64,000 nucleotides of DNA, taken from NCBI GenBank assembly GCA_051530055.1, contig CM121341.1:6076001-6140000 (forward strand). The letters are read 5' to 3'. This stretch comes from Neoechinorhynchus agilis. Its lineage: Eukaryota > Acanthocephala. The position numbers were made by a program, and so were the translations under genes. This document shows positions 43,401 through 56,399 of the stretch, in pieces. The notes under the pieces are model-generated. The model worked only from the letters and a program-made list of their open reading frames with translations. It did no database searches and was not told where the DNA came from. Each line of letters opens with the position of its first letter. The first letter of the stretch is position 1.

Positions 43401-45984
43401 TACGCAATCGATCACTCGCTGAAAGAAGTTCATTTCGAGTAAAGCATTACAATGTACAGGTTTCGCATATGGATTCTTCCTGCTCTCTAACGCGTCGTCA
43501 AGTTAATTTTTGTGACCGAGTCGCTAGTAGACATGTTCTATATTCTACACAAAACCGAACACACCCACCTACACATTTACACGCATGCGGTTACTACTGT
43601 TTATATCCCGATCGATGGCATGACGACATCATGCCCACTATAACAATTTTAAGAATTTCTTTGAAGAAAATATAAAACGTCAGTACGCAATCGATCACTC
43701 GCTGAAAGAAGTTCATTTCGGGTAAAGCATTACAATGTACAGCTTTCGCATATGGATTCTTCCTGCTCTCTAGCGCGTCGTCAGGTTCATTTTTGTGACC
43801 GAGCCGCTAGTAGACATGTTCTATATTCTACACAAAACCGAACACACCCACCTACACATTTACACGCATGCGGTTACTACTGTTTATATCCCGATCGATG
43901 GCATGACGACATCATGCCCACTATAACAATTTTAAGAATTTCTTTGAAGAAAATATAAAACGTCAGTACGCAATCGATCACTCGCTGAAATAAGTTCATT
44001 TCGAGTAAAGCATTACAATGTACAGGTTTCGCATATGGATTCTTCCTGCTCTCTAACGCGTCGTCAAGTTTATTTTTGTGACCGTCGCTAGTAGACATGT
44101 TCTATATTCTACACAAAACCGAACACACCCACCTACACATTTACACGCATGCGGTTACTAATGTTTATATCCCGATCGATGGCATGACGACATCATGCCC
44201 ACTATAACAATTTTAAGAATTTCTTTGAAGGAAATATAAAACGTCAGCACGCAATCGATCACTCGCTGAAAGAAGTTCATTTCGAGTAAAGCATTACAAT
44301 GTACAGGTTTCGCATATGGATTCTTCCTGCTCTCTAGCGCGTCGTCAAGTTAATTTTTGTGACCGAGTCGCTAGTAGACATGTTCTATATTCTACACAAA
44401 ACCGAACACACCTACCTACACATTTACACGCATGCGGTTACTACTGTTTATATCCCGATAGATGGCATGACGACATCATGCCCACTATAACATTTTTAAG
44501 AATTTCTTTAAAGAAAATATAAAACGTCAGTACGCAATCGATCACTCGCTGAAAGAAGTTCATTTCGGGTAAAGCATTACAATGTACAGCTTTCGCATAT
44601 CGATTCTTCCTGCTCTCTAGCCCGTCGTCAGGTTCATTTTTGTGACCGAGCAGCTAGTAGACATGTTCTATACTCTACACAAAAGCGAACACACCAACCT
44701 ACACATTTACACGCATGCGGTTACTACTGTTTATATCCCGATCGCTGGCATGACGACATCATGCCCACTATAACAATTTTAAGAATTTCTTTTAAGAAAA
44801 TATAAAACGTCAGTACGCAATCGATCGCCCGCTGAAAGAAGTTATCTTCGGGTAAAGCATTACAATGTACAGGTTTCGCATATGGATTCTTCCTGCTCTC
44901 TAGCGCGTCGTCAAGTTCCTTTTTGTTACCGAGTCGCTAGTGGACATGTTCTATATTCTACACAAAACCGAACACAACCACCTACACATTTACACGCATG
45001 CGGTTACTAATGTTTATATCCCGATCGATGGCATGACGACATCATGCCCACTATAACAATTTTAAGAATTTCTTTGAAGAAAATATAAAACGTCAGTACG
45101 CAATCGATCACTCGCTGAAAGAAGTTCATTTCGAGTAAAGCATTACAATGTACAGGTTTCGCATATGGATTCTTCCTGCTCTCTAACGCGTCGTCAAGTT
45201 AATTTTTGTGACCGAGTCGCTAGTAGACATGTTCTATATTCTACACAAAACCGAACACACCCACCTACACATTTACACGCATGCGGTTACTACTGTTTAT
45301 ATCCCGATCGATGGCATGACGACATCATGCCCACTATAACAATTTTAAGAATTTCTTTGAAGAAAATATAAAACGTCAGTACGCAATCGATCACTCGCTG
45401 AAAGAAGTTCATTTCGGGTAAAGCATTACAATGTACAGGTTTCGCATATGGATTCTTCCTGCTCTCTAGCGCGTCGTCAAGTTCATTTTTGTGACCGAGC
45501 CGCTAGTAGACATGTTCTATACTCTACACAAAACCGAACACACCCACCTACACATTTACACGCATGCGGTTACTACTGTTTATATCCCGATCGATGGCAT
45601 GACGACATCATGCCCACTATAACAATTTTAAGAATTTCTTTGAAGAAAATATAAAACGTCAGTACGCAATCGATCACTCGCTGAAAGAAGTTAATTTCGG
45701 GTAAAGCATTACAATGTACAGGTTTCGCATATGGATTCTTCCTGCTCTCTAGCGCGTCGTCAAGTTAATTTTTGTGACCGAGCCGCTAGTAGACATGTTC
45801 TATACTCTACACAAAACCGAACACACCCACCTACACATTTACACGCATGCGGTTACTACTGTTTATATCCCGATCGATGGCATGACGACATCATGCCCAC
45901 TATAACAATTTTAAGAATTTCTTTGAAGGAAATATAAAACGTCAGCACGCAATCGATCACTCGCTGAAAGAAGTTCATTTCGAG

Positions 45985-48430
45985 TAAAATTACAATGTAC
46001 AGGTTTCGCATATGGATTCTTCTGCTCTCTAACGCGTCGTCAAGTTAATTTTTGTGACCGAGTCGATAGTACACATGTTCTATATTCTACACAAAACCGA
46101 ACACACCCACCTACACATTTACACGCATGCGGTTACAACTTTTTATATCCCGATCGATGGCATGACGACATCATGCCCACTATAAACATTTTAAGAATTT
46201 CTTCGAAGAAAATATAAAACGTCAGCACGCAATCAATCACTCGCTGAAAGAAGTTCATTTCGAGTAAAGCATTACAATGTACAGGTTTCGCATATGGATT
46301 CTTCCTGCTTTCTAGCGCGTCCTCAAGTTCATTTTTGTGACCGAGTCGCTAGTATACATGTTCTATATTCTACACAAAACCGAACACACCCACCTACACA
46401 TTTACACGCATGCGGTTACTACTGTTTATATCCCGATCGCTGGCATGACGACATCATGCCCACTATAACAATTTTCAGAATTTCTTTGAAGGAAATATTA
46501 AACGTCAGTATGCAATCGATCACTCGTTGAAAGAAGTTCATTTCGTGAAAAGCATTACAATGTACGGGTTTCGCATATGGATTCTTCCAGCTCTCTAGCG
46601 CGTCGTCAAGTTCATTTTTGTGACCGAGTCGCTAGTGGACATGTTCTATATTCTACACAAAACCGAACACACAAACCCACACATTATCGTATGCAGTTAC
46701 TACTGTTTATATCCCGATCGATGGCATGACGACATCATGCCCACTATAACAATTTTAAGAATTTCTTTGAAGAAAATATAAAACGTCAGCACGCAATCGA
46801 TCACTCGCTGAAAGAAGTTCATTTCGAGTAAAGCATTACAATGTACAGGTTTCGCATATGGATTCTTCCTGCTCTCTAACGCGTCGTCAAGTTAATTTTT
46901 GTGACCGAGTCGCTAGTGGACATGTTCTATATTCTACACAAAAGCTAACACACCCACCTACACATTTACACGCATGCGGTTACTACTGTTTATATCCCGA
47001 TAGATGGCATGACGACATCATGCCCACTATAACATTTTTAAGAATTTCTTTAAAGAAAATATAAAACGTCAGTACGCAATCGATCACTCGCTGAAAGAAG
47101 TTCATTTCGGGTAAAGCATTACAATGTTCAGCTTTCGCATATGGATTCTTCCTGCTCTCTAGCCCGTCGTCAGGTTCATTTTTGTGACCGAGCCGCTAGT
47201 AGACATGTTCTATACTCTACACAAAAGCGGACACACCAAACTACACATTTACACGCATGCGGTTACTACTGTTTATATCCCGATCGCTGGCATGACGACA
47301 TCATGCCCACTATAACAATTTTAAGAATTTCTTTGAAGAAAATATAAAACGTCAGCACGCAATCGATCACTCGCTGAAAGAAGTTCATTTCGGGTAAAGC
47401 ATTACAATGTACAGGTTTCGCATATGGATTCTTCCTGCTCTCTAGCGCGTCGTCAAGTTCCTTTTTGTTACCGAGTCGCTAGTAGACATGTTCTATATTC
47501 TACACAAAACCGAACACAACCACCTACACATTTACACGCATGCGGTTACTACTGTTTATATCCCGATCGATGGCATGACGACATCATGCCCACTATAACA
47601 ATTTTAAGAATTTCTTTGAAGAAAATATAATACGTCAGTACGCAATCGATCACTCGCTGAAATAAGTTCATTTCGAGTAAAGCATTACAATGTACAGGTT
47701 TCGCATATGGATTCTTCCTGCTCTCTAACGCGTCGTCAAGTTTATTTTTGTGACCGTCGCTAGTAGACATGTTCTATATTCTACACAAAACCGAACACAC
47801 CCACCTACACATTTACACGCATGCGGTTACTAATGTTTATATCCCGATCGATGGCATGACGACATCATGCCCACTATAACAATTTTAAGAATTTCTTTGA
47901 TGGAAATATAAAACGTCAGCACGCAATCGATCACTCGCTGAAAGAAGTTCATTTCGAGTAAAGCATTACAATGTACCGGTTTCGCATATGGATTCTTCCT
48001 GCTCTCTAGCGCGTCGTCAAGTTAATTTTTGTGACCGAGTCGATAGTATACATGTTCTATATTCTACACAAAACCGAACACACCTCCCTACACATCTACA
48101 CGCATGCGGTTACTACTGTTTATATCCCGATAGATGGCATGACGACATCATGCCTTCTATAACATTTTTAAGAATTTCTTTAAAGAAAATATAAAACGTC
48201 AGTACACAATCGATCACTCGCTGAAAGAAGTTCATTTCGGGTAAAGCATTACAATGTACAGCTTTCGCATATCGATTCTTCCTGCTCTCTAGCCCGTCGT
48301 CAGGTTCATTTTTGTGACCGAGCAGCTAGTAGACATGTTCTATACTCTACACAAAAGCGAACACACCAACCTACACATTTACACGCATGCGGTTACTACT
48401 GTTTATATCCCGATCGCTGGCATGACGACA
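45985..48430 (+). repeat. Satellite block duplicated from 34950-37400 (right copy)
   Basis: This is the partner of the block at 34950-37400. It differs mainly by small losses: GAGTAAAATTAC near 45985, TTCTTCTGCTC near 46020 and ACATTATCGTATG near 46683. Another loss, CAGGTTTTCATATGG near 48543, lies just beyond it. The mostly deletion-type differences could be real or could reflect consensus quality. Confidence 0.75.
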
Positions 48431-49443
48431 TCATGCCCACTATAACAATTTTAAGAATTTCTTTAGAGAAAATATAAAACGTCAGTACGCAATCGATCGC
48501 CCGCTGAAAGAAGTTATCTTCGGGTAAAGCATTACAATGTACAGGTTTTCATATGGATTCTTCCTGCGCTCTAGCGCGTCGTCAAGTTCCTTTTTGTTAC
48601 CGAGTCGCTAGTGGACATGTTCTATATTCTACACAAAACCGAACGCAACCACCTACACATTTACACTCATACGGTTACTAATGTTTATATCCCGATAGAT
48701 GGCATGACGACATCATGCCCACTATAACAATTTTAAGAATTTCTTTGAAGGAAATATAAAACGTCAGCACGCAATCGATCACTCGCTGAAAGAAGTTCAT
48801 TTCGAGTAAAGCATTACAATGTACAGGTTTCGCATATGGATTCTTCCTGCTCTCTAACGCGTCGTCAAGTTAATTTTTGTGACCGAGTCGCTAGTAGACA
48901 TGTTCTATACTCTACACAAAACCGAACACACCCACCTACACATTTACACGCATGCGGTTACTACTGTTTATATCCCGATCGATGGCATGACGACATCATG
49001 CCCACTATAACAATTTTAAGAATTTCTTTGAAGAAAATATAAAACGTCAGCACGCAATCGATCACTCGCTGAAAGAAGTTCATTTCGAGTAAAGCATTAC
49101 AATGTACAGGTTTCGCATATGGATTCTTCCTGCTCTCTAGCGCGTCGTCAAGTTCATTTTTGTGACCGAGTCGCTAGTAGACATGTTCTATATTCTACAC
49201 AAAACCGAACACACCCACCTACACATTTACACGCATGCGGTTACTACTGTTTATATCCCGATCGATGGCATGACGACATCATGCCCACTATAACAATTTT
49301 AAGAATTTCTTTGAAGAAAATATAAAACGTCAGTACGCAATCGATCACTCGCTGAAATAAGTTCATTTCGAGTAAAGCATTACAATGTACAGGTTTCGCA
49401 TATGGATTCTTCCTGCTCTCTAGCGCGTCGTCAAGTTCATTTT

Positions 49444-49578
49444 TGTGACCGAGTCGCTAGTAGACATGTTCTATATTCTACACAAAACCGAACACACCCA
49501 CCTACACATTTACACGCATGCGGTTACTACTGTTTATATCCCGATCGATGGCATGACGACATCATGCCCACTATAACA
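49444..49578. mobile_element. Possible 135 bp captured element inside each 283 bp monomer
   Basis: This segment begins TGTGACC, ends TATAACA (TGT...ACA) and is bounded by ATTTT on both sides. In the short satellite monomer at 60738-60746 the flanks are joined directly as CATTTTAAG with one ATTTT. An empty and a filled site, with a 5 bp duplication, are therefore both present in the window. TG...CA ends with a 5 bp target duplication would suit a very short solo LTR or another small non-autonomous element. No coding sequence or clear terminal inverted repeat is visible, so the family is unassigned. The alternative is deletion between two ATTTT copies. The coordinates are for one monomer; every full 283 bp unit has the same block. 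Confidence 0.4.
49550..49568. other. Conserved 19 nt hairpin in the satellite monomer
   Basis: GGCATGACGACATCATGCC has perfect 7 bp arms (GGCATGA and TCATGCC) around a CGACA loop. It lies inside the 135 bp middle segment, and most monomers across the array keep it. Loop changes (CGCCA near 5415 and 6830) leave the stem intact, and the common GGTATGA variant still allows a G-U pair in RNA. Homogenisation alone can preserve it, so conservation is not evidence of function. Confidence 0.6.
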
Positions 49579-49603
49579 ATTTTAAGAATTTCTTTGAAGA
49601 AAA

Positions 49604-49634
49604 TATAAAACGTCAGCACGCAATCGATCACTCG
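49604..49634 (+). promoter_or_regulatory. TATA-like box plus ATCGATCACTCG block of the monomer
   Basis: TATAAAA (49604-49610) is followed after 12 bases by ATCGATCACTCG (49623-49634). The block occurs in nearly every 283 bp unit and in the diverged short monomers beside WDR3. The spacing from TATA to TCACT is about 26 bases, roughly that of a TATA box to an initiator. It could drive satellite transcription, but an AT-rich match of this kind also arises by chance. Confidence 0.3.
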
Positions 49635-52600
49635 CTGAAAGAAGTTCATTTCGAGTAAAGCATTACAATGTACAGGTTTCGCATATGGATTCTTCCTGCT
49701 CTCTAGCGCGTCGTCAAGTTCATTTTTGTGACCGAGTCGCTAGTAGACATGTTCTATATTCTACACAAAACCGAACACACCCACCTACACATTTACACGC
49801 ATGCGGTTACTACTGTTTATATCCCGATCGATGGCATGACGACATCATGCCCACTATAACAATTTTAAGAATTTCTTTGAAGAAAATATAAAACGTCAGC
49901 ACGCAATCGATCACTCGCTGAAAGAAGTTCATTTCGAGTAAAGCATTACAATGTACAGGTTTCGCATATGGATTCTTCCTGCTCTCTAACGCGTCGTCAA
50001 GTTAATTTTTGTGACCGAGTCGCTAGTGGACATGTTCTATATTCTACACAAAACCTAACACACCCACCTACACATTTACACGCATGCGGTTACTACTGTT
50101 TATATCCCGATAGATGGCATGACGACATCATGCCCACTATAACATTTTTAAGAATTTCTTTAAAGAAAATATAAAACGTCAGTACGCAATCGATCACTCG
50201 CTGAAAGAAGTTCATTTCGGGTAAAGCATTACAATGTACAGCTTTCGCATATGGATTCTTCCTGCTCTCTAGCCCGTCGTCAGGTTCATTTTTGTGACCG
50301 AGCCGCTAGTAGACATGTTCTATACTCTACACAAAAGCGAACACACCAACCTACACATTTACACGCATGCGGTTACTACTGTTTATATCCCGATCGCTGG
50401 CATGACGACATCATGCCCACTATAACAATTTTAAGAATTTCTTTTAAGAAAATATAAAACGTCAGTACGCAATCGATCGCCCGCTGAAAGAAGTTAATTT
50501 CGGGTAAAGCATTACAATGTACAGGTTTCGCATATGGATTCTTCCTGCTCTCTAGCGCGTCGTCAAGTTCATTTTTGTGACCGAGCCGCTAGTAGACATG
50601 TTCTATATTCTACACAAAACCGAACACACCCACCTACACATTTACACGCATGCGGTTACTACTGTTTATATCCCGATCGATGGCATGACGACATCATGCC
50701 CACTATAACAATTTTAAGAATTTCTTTGAAGAAAATATAAAACGTCAGCACGCAATCGATCACTCGCTGAAAGAAGTTCATTTCGAGTAAAGCATTACAA
50801 TGTACAGGTTTCGCATATGGATTCTTCCTGCTCTCTAGCGCGTCGTCAAGTTAATTTTTGTGACCGAGTCGCTAGTAGACATGTTCTATATTCTACACAA
50901 AACCGAACACACCCACCTACACATTTACACGCATGCGGTTACTACTGTTTATATCCCGATCGATGGCATGACGACATCATGCCCACTATAACAATTTTAA
51001 GAATTTCTTTGAAGAAAATATAAAACGTCAGTACGCAATCGATCACTCGCTGAAAGAAGTTCATTTCGGGTAAAGCATTACAATGTACAGGTTTCGCATA
51101 TGGATTCTTCCTGCTCTCTAGCGCGTCGTCAAGTTAATTTTTGTGACCGAGTCGCTAGTAGACATGTTCTATATTCTACACAAAACCGAACACACCCACC
51201 TACACATTTACACGCATGCGGTTACTACTGTTTATATCCCGATCGATGGCATGACGACATCATGCCCACTATAACAATTTTAAGAATTTCTTTGAAGAAA
51301 ATATAAAACGTCAGTACGCAATCGATCACTCGCTGAAAGAAGTTCATTTCGGGTAAAGCATTACAATGTACAGGTTTCGCATATGGATTCTTCCTGCTCT
51401 CTAGCGCGTCGTCAAGTTCATTTTTGTGACCGAGCCGCTAGTAGACATGTTCTATACTCTACACAAAACCGAACACACCAACCTACACATTTACACGCAT
51501 GCGGTTACTACTGTTTATATCCCGATCGCTGGCATGACGACATCATGCCCACTATAACAATTTTAAGAATTTCTTTGAAGAAAATATAAAACGTCAGTAC
51601 GCAATCGATCACTCGCTGAAAGAAGTTAATTTCGGGTAAAGCATTACAATGTACAGGTTTCGCATATGGATTCTTCCTGCTCTCTAGCGCGTCGTCAAGT
51701 TAATTTTTGTGACCGAGTCGCTAGTAGACATGTTCTATATTCTACACAAAACCGAACACACCCACCTACACATTTACACGCATGCGGTTACTACTGTTTA
51801 TATCCCGATCGATGGCATGACGACATCATGCCCACTATAACAATTTTAAGAATTTCTTTGAAGAAAATATAAAACGTCAGCACGCAATCGATCACTCGCT
51901 GAAAGAAGTTCATTTCGAGTAAAGCATTACAATGTACAGGTTTCGCATATGGATTCTTCCTGCTCTCTAGCGCGTCGTCAAGTTAATTTTTGTGACCGAG
52001 TCGCTAGTAGACATGTTCTATATTCTACACAAAACCGAACACACCCACCTACACATTTACACGCATGCGGTTACTACTGTTTATATCCCGATCGATGGCA
52101 TGACGACATCATGCCCACTATAACAATTTTAAGAATTTCTTTGAAGGAAATATTAAACGTCAGTATGCAATCGATCACTCGTTGAAAGAAGTTCATTTCG
52201 TGAAAAGCATTACAATGTACGGGTTTCGCATATGGATTCTTCCAGCTCTCTAGCGCGTCGTCAAGTTCATTTTTGTGACCGAGTCGCTAGTGGACATGTT
52301 CTATATTCTACACAAAACCGAACACACAAACCCACACATTTACACGCATGCGGTTACTACTGTTTATATCCCGATCAATGGCATGACGACATCATGCCCA
52401 CTATAACAATTTTAAGAATTTCTTTGAAGGAAATATAAAACGTCAGCACGCAATCGATCACTCGCTGAAAGAAGTTCATTTCGAGTAAAGCATTACAATG
52501 TACAGGTTTCGCATATGGATTCTTCCTGCTCTCTAACGCGTCGTCAAGTTAATTTTTGTGACCGAGTCGCTAGTGGACATGTTCTATATTCTACACAAAA

Positions 52601-55600
52601 GCTAACACACCCACCTACACATTTACACGCATGCGGTTACTACTGTTTATATCCCGATAGATGGCATGACGACATCATGCCCACTATAACATTTTTAAGA
52701 ATTTCTTTAAAGAAAATATAAAACGTCAGTACGCAATCGATCACTCGCTGAAAGAAGTTCATTTCGGGTAAAGCATTACAATGTACAGCTTTCGCATATG
52801 GATTCTTCCTGCTCTCTAGCCCGTCGTCAGGTTCATTTTTGTGACCGAGCCGCTAGTAGACATGTTCTATACTCTACACAAAAGCGAACACACCAACCTA
52901 CACATTTACACGCATGCGGTTACTACTGTTTATATCCCGATCGCTGGCATGACGACATCATGCCCACTATAACAATTTTAAGAATTTCTTTTAAGAAAAT
53001 ATAAAACGTCAGTACGCAATCGATCGCCCGCTGAAAGAAGTTATCTTCGGGTAAGGCATTACAATGTACAGGTTTCGCATATGGATTCTTCCTGCTCTCT
53101 AGCGCGTCGTCAAGTTCCTTTTTGTTACCGAGTCGCTAGTGGACATGTTCTATATTCTACACAAAACCGAACACAACCACCTACACATTTACACGCATGC
53201 GGTTACTACTGTTTATATCCCGATCGATGGCATGACGACATCATGCCCACTATAACAATTTTAAGAATTTCTTTGAAGAAAATATAAAACGTCAGTACGC
53301 AATCGATCACTCGCTGAAAGAAGTTCATTTCGAGTAAAGCATTACAATGTACAGATTTCGCATATGGATTCTTCCTGCTCTCTAACGCGTCGTCAAGTTA
53401 ATTTTTGTGACCGAGTCGCTAGTGGACATGTTCTATATTCTACACAAAACCTAACACACCCACCTACACATTTACACGCATGCGGTTACTACTGTTTATA
53501 TCCCGATAGATGGCATGACGACATCATGCCCACTATAACATTTTTAAGAATTTCTTTAAAGAAAATATAAAACGTCAGTACGCAATCGATCACTCGCTGA
53601 AAGAAGTTCATTTCGGGTAAAGCATTACAATGTACAGCTTTCGCATATGGATTCTTCCTGCTCTCTAGCCCGTCGTCAGGTTCATTTTTGTGACCGAGCC
53701 GCTAGTAGACATGTTCTATACTCTACACAAAAGCGAACACACCAACCTACACGTTTACACGCATGCGGTTACTACTGTTTATATCCCGATCGCTGGCATG
53801 ACGACATCATGCCCACTATAACAATTTTTAGAATTTCTTTTAAGAAAATATAAAACGTCAGTACGCAATCGATCGCCCGCTGAAAGAAGTTATCTTCGGG
53901 TAAAGCATTACAATGTACAGGTTTCGCATATGGATTCTTCCTGCTCTCTAGCGCGTCGTCAAGTTCCTTTTTGTTACCGAGTCGCTAGTAGACATGTTCT
54001 ATATTCTACACAAAACCGAACACAACCACCTACACATTTACACGCATGCGGTTACTACTGTTTATATCCCGATCGATGGCATGACGACATCATGCCCACT
54101 ATAACAATTTTAAGAATTTCTTTGAAGAAAATATAAAACGTCAGTACGCAATCGATCACTCGCTGAAAGAAGTTCATTTCGAGTAAAGCATTACAATGTA
54201 CAGGTTTCGCATATGGATTCTTCCTGCTCTCTAGCGCGTCGTCAAGTTTATTTTTGTGACCGAGGCTAGTAGACATGTTCTATATTCTACACAAAACCGA
54301 ACACACCCACCTACACATTTACACGCATGCGGTTACTAATGTTTATATCCCGATCGATGGCATGACGACATCATGCCCACTATAACAATTTTAAGAATTT
54401 CTTTGAAGGAAATATAAAACGTCAGCACGCAATCGATCACTCGCTGAAAGAAGTTCATTTCGAGTAAAGCATTACAATGTACAGGTTTCGCATATGGATT
54501 CTTCCTGCTCTCTAGCGCGTCGTCAAGTTAATTTTTGTGACCGAGTCGCTAGTAGACATGTTCTATATTCTACACAAAACCGAACACACCTACCTACACA
54601 TTTACACGCATGCGGTTACTACTGTTTATATCCCGATAGATGGCATGACGACATCATGCCCACTATAACATTTTTAAGAATTTCTTTAAAGAAAATATAA
54701 AACGTCAGTACGCAATCGATCACTCGCTGAAAGAAGTTCATTTCGGGTAAAGCATTACAATGTACAGCTTTCGCATATGGATTCTTCCTGCTCTCTAGCC
54801 CGTCGTCAGGTTCATTTTTGTGACCGAGCCGCTAGTAGACATGTTCTATACTCTACACAAAAGCGAACACACCAACCTACACATTTACACGCATGCGGTT
54901 ACTACTGTTTATATCCCGATCGCTGGCATGACGACATCATGCCCACTATAACAATTTTAAGAATTTCTTTAAAGAAAATATAAAACGTCAGTACGCAATC
55001 GATCGCCCGCTGAAAGAAGTTATCTTCGGGTAAAGCATTACAATGTACAGGTTTCGCATATGGATTCTTCCTGCTCTCTAGCGCGTCGTCAAGTTCCTTT
55101 TTGTTACCGAGTCGCTAGTGGACATGTTCTATATTCTACACAAAACCGAACACAACCACCTACACATTTACACGCATGCGGTTACTACTGTTTATATCCC
55201 GATCGATGGCATGACGACATCATGCCCACTATAACAATTTTAAGAATTTCTTTGAAGAAAATATAAAACGTCAGTACGCAATCGATCACTCGCTGAAAGA
55301 AGTTATTTCGGGTAAAGCATTACAATGTACAGGTTTCGCATATGGATTCTTCCTGCTCTCTAGCGCGTCGTCAAGTTCATTTTTGTGACCGAGTCGCTAG
55401 TAGACATGTTCTATATTCTACACAAAACCGAACACAACCACCTACACTTTTACACGCATGCGGTTACTACTGTTTATATCCCGATCGATGGCATGACGAC
55501 ATCATGCCCACTATAACAATTTTAAGAATTTCTTTGAAGAAAATATAAAACGTCAGTACGCAATCGATCACTCGCTGAAAGAAGTTCATTTCGGGTAAAG

Positions 55601-56399
55601 CATTACAATGTACAGGTTTCGCATATGGATTCTTCCTGCTCTCTAGCGCGTCGTCAAGTTCATTTTTGTGACCGAGTCGCTAGTGGACATGTTCTATATT
55701 CTACACAAAACCGAACACAACCACCTACACATTTACACGCATGCGGTTACTACTGTTTATATCCCGATCGATGGCATGACGACATCATGCCCACTATAAC
55801 AATTTTAAGAATTTCTTTGAAGAAAATATAAAACGTCAGTACGCAATCGATCACTCGCTGAAAGAAGTTCATTTCGAGTAAAGAATTACAATGTACAGGT
55901 TTCGCATATGGATTCTTCCTGCTCTCTAGCGCGTCGTCAAGTTAATTTTTGTGATCGAGCCGCTAGTAGACATGTTCTATACTCTACACAAAACCGAACA
56001 CACCCACCTACACATTTACACGCATGCGGTTACTACTGTTTATATCCCGATCGATGGCATGACGACATCATGCCCACTATAACAATTTTAAGAATTTCTT
56101 TGAAGAGAAAATATAAAACGTCAGCACGCAATCGATCACTCGCTGAAAGAAGTTCATTTCGAGTAAAGAATTACAATGTACAGGTTTCGCATATGGATTC
56201 TTCCTGCTCTCTAACGCGTCGTCAAGTTAATTTTTGTGACCGAGTCGATAGTATACATGTTCTATATTCTACACAAAACCGAACACACCTCCCTACACAT
56301 TTACACGCATGCGGTTACTACTGTTTATATCCCGATAGATGGCATGACGACATCATGCCCACTATAACATTTTTAAGAATTTCTTTGAAGAAAATATAA

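Larger units (their letters stand above)
49402..49684 (+). repeat. Reference 283 bp satellite monomer (consensus-like)
   Basis: This unit is chosen as a reference because its neighbours on both sides are nearly identical to it. Parts: proximal block 49402-49438; first ATTTT 49439-49443; middle segment 49444-49578; second ATTTT 49579-49583; TATAAAA 49604-49610; ATCGATCACTCG 49623-49634; distal block to 49684. The remainder without the middle segment and one ATTTT is 143 bp, matching the short satellite downstream of the LINE. Confidence 0.9.

Noticed and set aside
13879-54276. Minus-strand ORFs of 60-73 codons repeated in the array
   Set aside because: They are antisense frames of the same satellite unit, present only where a variant removes a stop.
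55908-56399. 163-codon ORF
   Set aside because: It spans two satellite monomers joined in frame by a 2 bp insertion. It is not a gene.
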